A DNA stretch of 38,773 nucleotides from Deltaproteobacteria bacterium (GTDB taxonomy: Bacteria > Desulfobacterota > Desulfobulbia > Desulfobulbales > Desulfobulbaceae): positions 1-38,773 of the forward strand of contig JAJRQC010000121.1 in NCBI GenBank assembly GCA_024280455.1, given 5' to 3'. How positions within the stretch are numbered: the first letter of the stretch is position 1; every line of letters begins with the position of its first letter. The notes beneath the pieces were generated by a model. That model was not told the DNA's origin, ran no database searches, and saw only the letters and a program-made list of their open reading frames with translations. Below, piece by piece: positions 34,740 through 38,773 of the stretch. The position numbers were made by a program, and so were the translations under genes.

Positions 34740-36855
34740 ATTCTTCTAGGTTGACAATTGCCTTTTCCGCCGATTTTTTATCTATACTCAGGCTGTTTTT
34801 TGCTCCCAGCACACGATGAAACACTGTTGCCGCCCGGCTGGGTTTACCTGATGCTGCAAGAATATTCCCGAGCAAAAGCATAGCTTGCACATGCCCCCGT
34901 TTAAGCCGCAGGCATCTGCGCGCTCCTTCATGAGCCTCCTCCATCCTGCCTACATGGAAAAAGGCCCTGCCAAGACGATACCAGCAGTCAGCTGATGTAT
35001 CATCAATGGAGAGAGCTTTTTCCAGTAATAGAAGCCCGGCATCCTCCCCTTCCCCCTGCTCTACATACAGCAGCCCGAGCATACTCATACTGGTCAAGTC
35101 ATGGGGATGCAGCTGCAGGGCCTGCTGAAAAGACTTCATGGCCTCTGTGGTTTGTCCGGTTCCTGAGTAGGCTTCGCCGAGCAGGCGGTAGAGCAGGAAG
35201 TCTTTTTCCCCTTCTTTAGCCTGTTTCCAGAGCATAAGGACCGGCAGAGCTTTATCATATTGACCTGCCCGGCAATACAACCGACTGAGTTGCTGATAGA
35301 TGTCGGTACCGGAAATACCCGAATGGTACTGGACGGTAAAAGCCTTTTCAAAATACTCCAGGGCCTGAGCATCTCGACCAAGCATCTGATAGGCATAGCC
35401 GAGATTGACCAGAGCCATGTAGTTGTCGGAGTCCTTGTCCAGCACTTCGATAAAAGAGGCGATCGCGGCATGATTCCGATTCATTTCGATCAGGGCAACC
35501 CCTAAACTGTTGAGCAGGTTACTTTCCCCGGGATGGAGTTTGAGTCCATGGGAGTATTCAATGACCGCCTGCCTGAAATCTCCTTCATCAAAATACCAGT
35601 CTCCACTGACATTCAGGCTGAGATAATCAAAATGGACAACACTGCCCGGTCCGTAAAATTTCGCATGCATAAGCGCTTTACGACAATTTTGTACCATGGT
35701 GGTTTTGGTATACCGGAGACAGGGAAAAGAGCAGGCGCCGATGGAAACTGATATCCGGCCCGCTTCCTTAACCTTTTCTGCAAGGTTCTTCACGCGACTT
35801 TCGGTGATCGATGCCGATGCATTGGCAATAAATAAAAAAACCTGGCCCCGGGAGGAAGTAAAGAGTTGTTCCTGCTCCGACAATAGAGGAGCCAGAAGTG
35901 CTTCAACAGATTTGAGCCCTTTATACTCTTTGTCCTGCTGAAAAAGTGCCAGACCGAACCGGTCAACACCTCGCCATAATTTCTTCAATATTTTCAGCTC
36001 ATTGTCATCAGGGCCGACAAAAGGATGTTGCTCCGCATTCTTGAACACATCGGCATCACAGAGGCCAAACGGACCTCTGCGCTCAGCAACGACAAGAGCC
36101 CGCTGGATATCACGATAGAGGTGACCATCATTTCTTTGAAAACCGGTAAAGGCAACATGAACCCTCTGCAGACCTTCCCGCTTCAAACGTCTTTGCAGAT
36201 TATGGGCAAGAATCAGCCTTTGAGCCCTATCGTTGCCGGCAACCAGAACAGCAAACACTCCCTGCCCTAAAAAAAACAAAACACCAGGACAGATGGCAGA
36301 AAAAAAACCGGCGAGGTATTGGATTTTACGAAAGCTGCCGACAGTGGATCGACGGATAAAAAATGTACTGACCAGGTATAAAGAATACCTGGATTGTCCA
36401 AGGGATGAAGACTGAAAAAAATACTCCAATGCTCTGCTGTTATGTAGGCCGGTTTCCTGATCAAGGTAGATCTGCCTGATAAGCTGTATATGGTGCTGCA
36501 ACATTTTTTGAAAATCAAGCAGCCAGCTTGAAGAAAACTTCTGCAGCAGGGCCGGATCGGCATCACCGATGGTAAAAACAGCCACCGCGCTTCCCTCAAG
36601 TACAAGTGGAATACAGATCATGCCCAAGCAGTACCCAGGATGGGACTCTGCAGTTATCCCGGCAACAGTTCCCTGCAATATCTCAGGAATGTCAGGGGGA
36701 ACAAGCGGCGAAGATGCGCATGTTGCAAGATAGAGATGGACAGTTACCGGCAATGGAAACAGGCGAGCAACTTCATCCTCAAAGAGCGGCGCAAGAAGTA
36801 TGCAGTCATCAGGTGTAACATTTCCTGACTGTTCTGATTGCATTAGCCAGGTCAT
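34717..36855 (-). CDS. TPR protein with degenerate GAF/GGDEF-like modules
   Basis: I recognise domains but not the function. Of 712 residues, about 1-135 resemble a GAF-type sensor (GYCLGMICIPLVLEGSAVAVFTIG); from 137 (LDQETGLHNSRALEYFF) two successive GGDEF-like folds are suggested, the second ending with VSIGACSFP and KALMHAKFYG near 400. Neither retains a GGDEF signature (SRGQVFLFIA stands at the second site, GQGVFAVLVA at the first), so cyclase activity is not expected. Residues 420-690 carry at least six tetratricopeptide repeats (for example LLNSLGVALIEM, ALVNLGYAYQMLG, LLYRLLGEAYSGTGQ). The start ATG overlaps the selA stop by one base (TAATG). The final residues LSVSQEA derive from repeat DNA. 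Confidence 0.8.
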   Translation of the reverse strand: MTWLMQSEQSGNVTPDDCILLAPLFEDEVARLFPLPVTVHLYLATCASSPLVPPDIPEILQGTVAGITAESHPGYCLGMICIPLVLEGSAVAVFTIGDADPALLQKFSSSWLLDFQKMLQHHIQLIRQIYLDQETGLHNSRALEYFFQSSSLGQSRYSLYLVSTFFIRRSTVGSFRKIQYLAGFFSAICPGVLFFLGQGVFAVLVAGNDRAQRLILAHNLQRRLKREGLQRVHVAFTGFQRNDGHLYRDIQRALVVAERRGPFGLCDADVFKNAEQHPFVGPDDNELKILKKLWRGVDRFGLALFQQDKEYKGLKSVEALLAPLLSEQEQLFTSSRGQVFLFIANASASITESRVKNLAEKVKEAGRISVSIGACSFPCLRYTKTTMVQNCRKALMHAKFYGPGSVVHFDYLSLNVSGDWYFDEGDFRQAVIEYSHGLKLHPGESNLLNSLGVALIEMNRNHAAIASFIEVLDKDSDNYMALVNLGYAYQMLGRDAQALEYFEKAFTVQYHSGISGTDIYQQLSRLYCRAGQYDKALPVLMLWKQAKEGEKDFLLYRLLGEAYSGTGQTTEAMKSFQQALQLHPHDLTSMSMLGLLYVEQGEGEDAGLLLLEKALSIDDTSADCWYRLGRAFFHVGRMEEAHEGARRCLRLKRGHVQAMLLLGNILAASGKPSRAATVFHRVLGAKNSLSIDKKSAEKAIVNLEELSVSQEA

Positions 36856-38291
36856 TATGAGAATATCTGCAGCAAAGACTTATGAATCAGAGCCAATTCA
36901 TCATCCAGCACTGTTCGCATATCCAAAAGCAAACGGTCATCTTCAATACGTCCGATCACCGCAATTTCCTGCTTGCGCAGGGCCCGTTCAAGTTCGTTGA
37001 CGCTGAGGTGGACAGGTTCAAGGGCAATAGATCTGCTCGGCACATTCTGCTCAGGCATTGCCCCTCCGCCAACCCTGGAGGTCGAGTCGACAATGGAGAT
37101 TCTGCACTGTTCCTTCATATCTCTGCGCAGACGGCGAAGAAGTCGCCGGGCTCGTTTATCGACAACCTCCACCGGCGCCGCTATCATTGCAAGGGACGGG
37201 ATGGTTTCCAGGGCTGTCGGTTCATCACGATACAACCGTAGAATCGATTCAAGACCGGACAGGGTGAATTTGTCTATCCGCAGGGCCCGGTTTAACGGGT
37301 TTTTCTTGATTGTATCTATAATCTTTTTGCGGCCGACAATAATGCCTGCCTGGGGGCCGCCAAGCAATTTATCACCGCTGAAGGTCACCACGTCCACGCC
37401 GGAGGCAACAACTTCCTGGACCGTCGGTTCCTTCATAAGACCAAACCGGCTGAGATCAACCAGACAACCTGAACCGAGATCCTCAACAACCGGGATGTCC
37501 CGCTGCCTGCCCAGGGTTACAAGTTCCTGATTATCAACCTCTTTGGTAAAACCGATGATTCGGTAATTACTACAGTGGACTTTTAAAAGCAGGCCGGTGT
37601 TTTCGCTAATCGCATTCTCGTAATCGCGAAGATGGGTACGATTGGTGGCTCCGACCTCAACCAGATCGGCACCGCTGCGGCTCATGATATCCGGGATTCG
37701 AAAAGAACCTCCGATCTCAACCAGCTGGCCCCGGGAAACAATAACTTCCTTGCCTTTGGCTAAGGTTTCAAGAACAATAAGAACCGCCGCGGCATTGTTG
37801 TTGACCACAAGTGCGGCCTCAGCACCGGTTAGCTCGCAGAGCAGTTCCTCAACCAGACTGTAGCGACTCCCCCGCTCACCGGTGTCCAGGTCAAATTCCA
37901 AATTGGAATATCGGCCTCCGGCATAATAGAGGGCATCCATTGTCTGCTTTGGTAGAATAGACCGGCCGAGATTAGTATGAATTATAACACCGGTACAGTT
38001 GATCACGCGCCTGAAGCGAACTCTCTGTTTATGCAGGATAAAATCGATCATCCTGGAAATAAACCGTTCCTGCTCCATATCACCTGAGGACAGTTCAACC
38101 CCTCGAAGGATATCCTGACGAACCTGGTCGATATAGAGCCGGATCAGCCGAGTCAGGCTCTTAAAGGAAACCTCGGCCAATATTTCTTGCTGCTGCAGGG
38201 TGTGAATACAATCGTCAACTTTTGGCAGAAGACGGAGTAAAGTGCTGTTGACCGCTCGTTCAGGACAGTCGTTTGTAGGGTTCATGCGCAT
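36855..38291 (-). CDS. selA: L-seryl-tRNA(Sec) selenium transferase
   Basis: Pyridoxal-phosphate enzyme that converts Ser-tRNA(Sec) to Sec-tRNA(Sec) with selenophosphate, so the organism should make selenoproteins. It has 478 residues. Landmarks: INCTGVIIHTNLGRS, the PLP lysine in FSGDKLLGGPQAG (Lys308) and a C-terminal domain with VGGGAMPEQNVPS. The start is ATG at 38291, with a second in-frame ATG two codons on (MRMNPTN). selB, selD and the tRNA-Sec gene are not in the window. The stop codon overlaps the next gene's ATG, and the gene diverges from the rrn operon. Confidence 0.96.
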   Translation of the reverse strand: MRMNPTNDCPERAVNSTLLRLLPKVDDCIHTLQQQEILAEVSFKSLTRLIRLYIDQVRQDILRGVELSSGDMEQERFISRMIDFILHKQRVRFRRVINCTGVIIHTNLGRSILPKQTMDALYYAGGRYSNLEFDLDTGERGSRYSLVEELLCELTGAEAALVVNNNAAAVLIVLETLAKGKEVIVSRGQLVEIGGSFRIPDIMSRSGADLVEVGATNRTHLRDYENAISENTGLLLKVHCSNYRIIGFTKEVDNQELVTLGRQRDIPVVEDLGSGCLVDLSRFGLMKEPTVQEVVASGVDVVTFSGDKLLGGPQAGIIVGRKKIIDTIKKNPLNRALRIDKFTLSGLESILRLYRDEPTALETIPSLAMIAAPVEVVDKRARRLLRRLRRDMKEQCRISIVDSTSRVGGGAMPEQNVPSRSIALEPVHLSVNELERALRKQEIAVIGRIEDDRLLLDMRTVLDDELALIHKSLLQIFS

Positions 38292-38474
38292 AAAAACTCA
38301 CTATATATATAAAGGAATAATTTATTTCATATTATGACATCCTGTAAGCCCAATCAATCAGAAAAGAAAAAATCTTTAAAAACAAACTGGTTAATCGAAA
38401 TTTATAAAAAATGAAAACAAGACGGAAAAACTCATTGACTTCGAATTTAGGATAGGGTAGTTTCTCCCCTCGTT

Positions 38475-38494
38475 GCTCGTGAGACATCACGAGC
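38475..38494. other. Small perfect hairpin in the rrn upstream region
   Basis: GCTCGTGA (38475-38482) pairs with TCACGAGC (38487-38494) around GACA. It lies between two candidate rrn promoters. The rest of the 449-base selA-16S gap holds the promoters and leader described separately and no gene. Confidence 0.4.
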
Positions 38495-38530
38495 GCCGGG
38501 AAAAAAACGTTCGCCAGAGTCAATTAAATG

Positions 38531-38559
38531 TTGACAGCATAAAGCGAACGAGATATACT
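38531..38559 (+). promoter_or_regulatory. Strong sigma-70 promoter of the rRNA operon
   Basis: TTGACA (38531-38536), exactly 17 bases, TATACT (38554-38559): a consensus -35 and a 5-of-6 -10, about 182 bases before the mature 16S end. A second, weaker candidate lies upstream (TTGACT at 38435-38440, 17 bases, TAGTTT), preceded by a long A/T-rich stretch (about 38370-38430) that could act as an UP element, so tandem promoters are possible. Confidence 0.75.
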
Positions 38560-38637
38560 GAACACCTGCGACGGAGAAAGCCAAATGGCTAATATAAACT
38601 CTGCGTTGCGCCTGTTTTGCGAGAGCGGAATATGGCA

Positions 38638-38654
38638 TTGATCTTTGAAAACTA
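38638..38654 (+). promoter_or_regulatory. Possible boxA antitermination site in the rrn leader
   Basis: TTGATCTTTGAAAACTA in the leader resembles the boxA element of rRNA leaders (pattern around TCTTTNA). Assigned by resemblance and position only. Confidence 0.35.
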
Positions 38655-38740
38655 AACAGCAAATAGAGCGGGCCAAAGTAAATTTTGGTTTGAGTAAGAA
38701 GTAAAAGTAAGTCCAATCGATTTGTGATTGGCTAGGATAT

Positions 38741-38773
38741 AAACTGGAGAGTTTGATCCTGGCTCAGAACGAA
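38741..38773 (+). rRNA. 16S ribosomal RNA, 5' end (partial)
   Basis: The conserved 16S start (AGAGTTTGATCCTGGCTCAG) lies at 38748-38767, followed by AACGAA. The mature 5' end is placed about 7 bases before it by analogy with E. coli. The gene runs off the window. Confidence 0.95.

Noticed and set aside
38332-38716. Two small minus-strand frames upstream of 16S rRNA
   Set aside because: They cover the rrn promoters and leader and lack ribosome-binding sites.
1-38773. CRISPR array, prophage, transposase, toxin-antitoxin or defence island
   Set aside because: No regularly spaced direct repeats with unique spacers, and no gene of these classes among the recognisable frames; the repeats seen are short intergenic families.

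Overview
The window is a chromosomal stretch of housekeeping genes from a Gram-negative bacterium, most likely a member of the Desulfobacterota (former Deltaproteobacteria), possibly Desulfobulbales-like. This placement is inferred from gene content and order: a coaE-rho-rpmE-prfA-prmC-murA run, a serA-DUF1844-ispE-tRNA-Gln-prs-rplY(CTC type)-pth-carD run, KDO transferase (lipopolysaccharide), selA, and PilT/PilZ/PilSR-like genes. I could not test it with a database search; only the first 33 bases or so of a 16S rRNA gene are present, at the right edge.

Layout. 1-226: an imperfect inverted repeat in front of dxs. 227-2131 (+): dxs. 2258-5552 (-): a nucleotide-sugar epimerase, a class II fructose-bisphosphate aldolase and a frameshifted tatC. 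5741-8857 (+): a PilR/PilS-like two-component pair, divergent from tatC. 8966-22693 (-): one long co-directional block, in transcription order serA, DUF1844, ispE, tRNA-Gln, prs, rplY, pth, carD (frameshifted), rluD, coaE, rho, rpmE, prfA, prmC, murA. 23123-26492 (+): gltX and glnS. 26515-27700 (-): a small Cys-rich membrane ORF and rsmE. 28010-32451 (+): waaA overlapping comEC, then a zinc-ribbon/PilZ protein. 32493-38291 (-): pilT, a LOG-family protein, a TPR protein with degenerate GGDEF-like modules, and selA, the last two overlapping by one base. 38531-38773 (+): a strong rRNA promoter, leader and the 16S 5' end.

How the genes fit together. Translation dominates: RF1 with its methylase PrmC, L31, L25, Pth, GluRS, GlnRS, tRNA-Gln(UUG), two rRNA modification enzymes (RluD-type, RsmE), SelA and the rrn operon. 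Envelope and precursor supply are covered by MurA, WaaA, Dxs/IspE (MEP pathway), CoaE, Prs and SerA. ComEC, PilT, a PilZ protein and a PilSR-like pair form a type IV pilus/DNA-uptake theme.

I found no prophage, CRISPR array, transposase, toxin-antitoxin or defence island, and nothing that looks like a wholly new multi-gene system. The observations most worth checking are: (i) single-base frameshifts in two conserved genes, tatC (in a 9-base A/T run with a geometry that would allow -1 slippage) and carD; (ii) at least four families of intergenic repeats, one of which supplies the C-terminus and stop codon of a protein and another of which abuts the 3' end of tRNA-Gln; (iii) the selA/TPR-GGDEF translational coupling.
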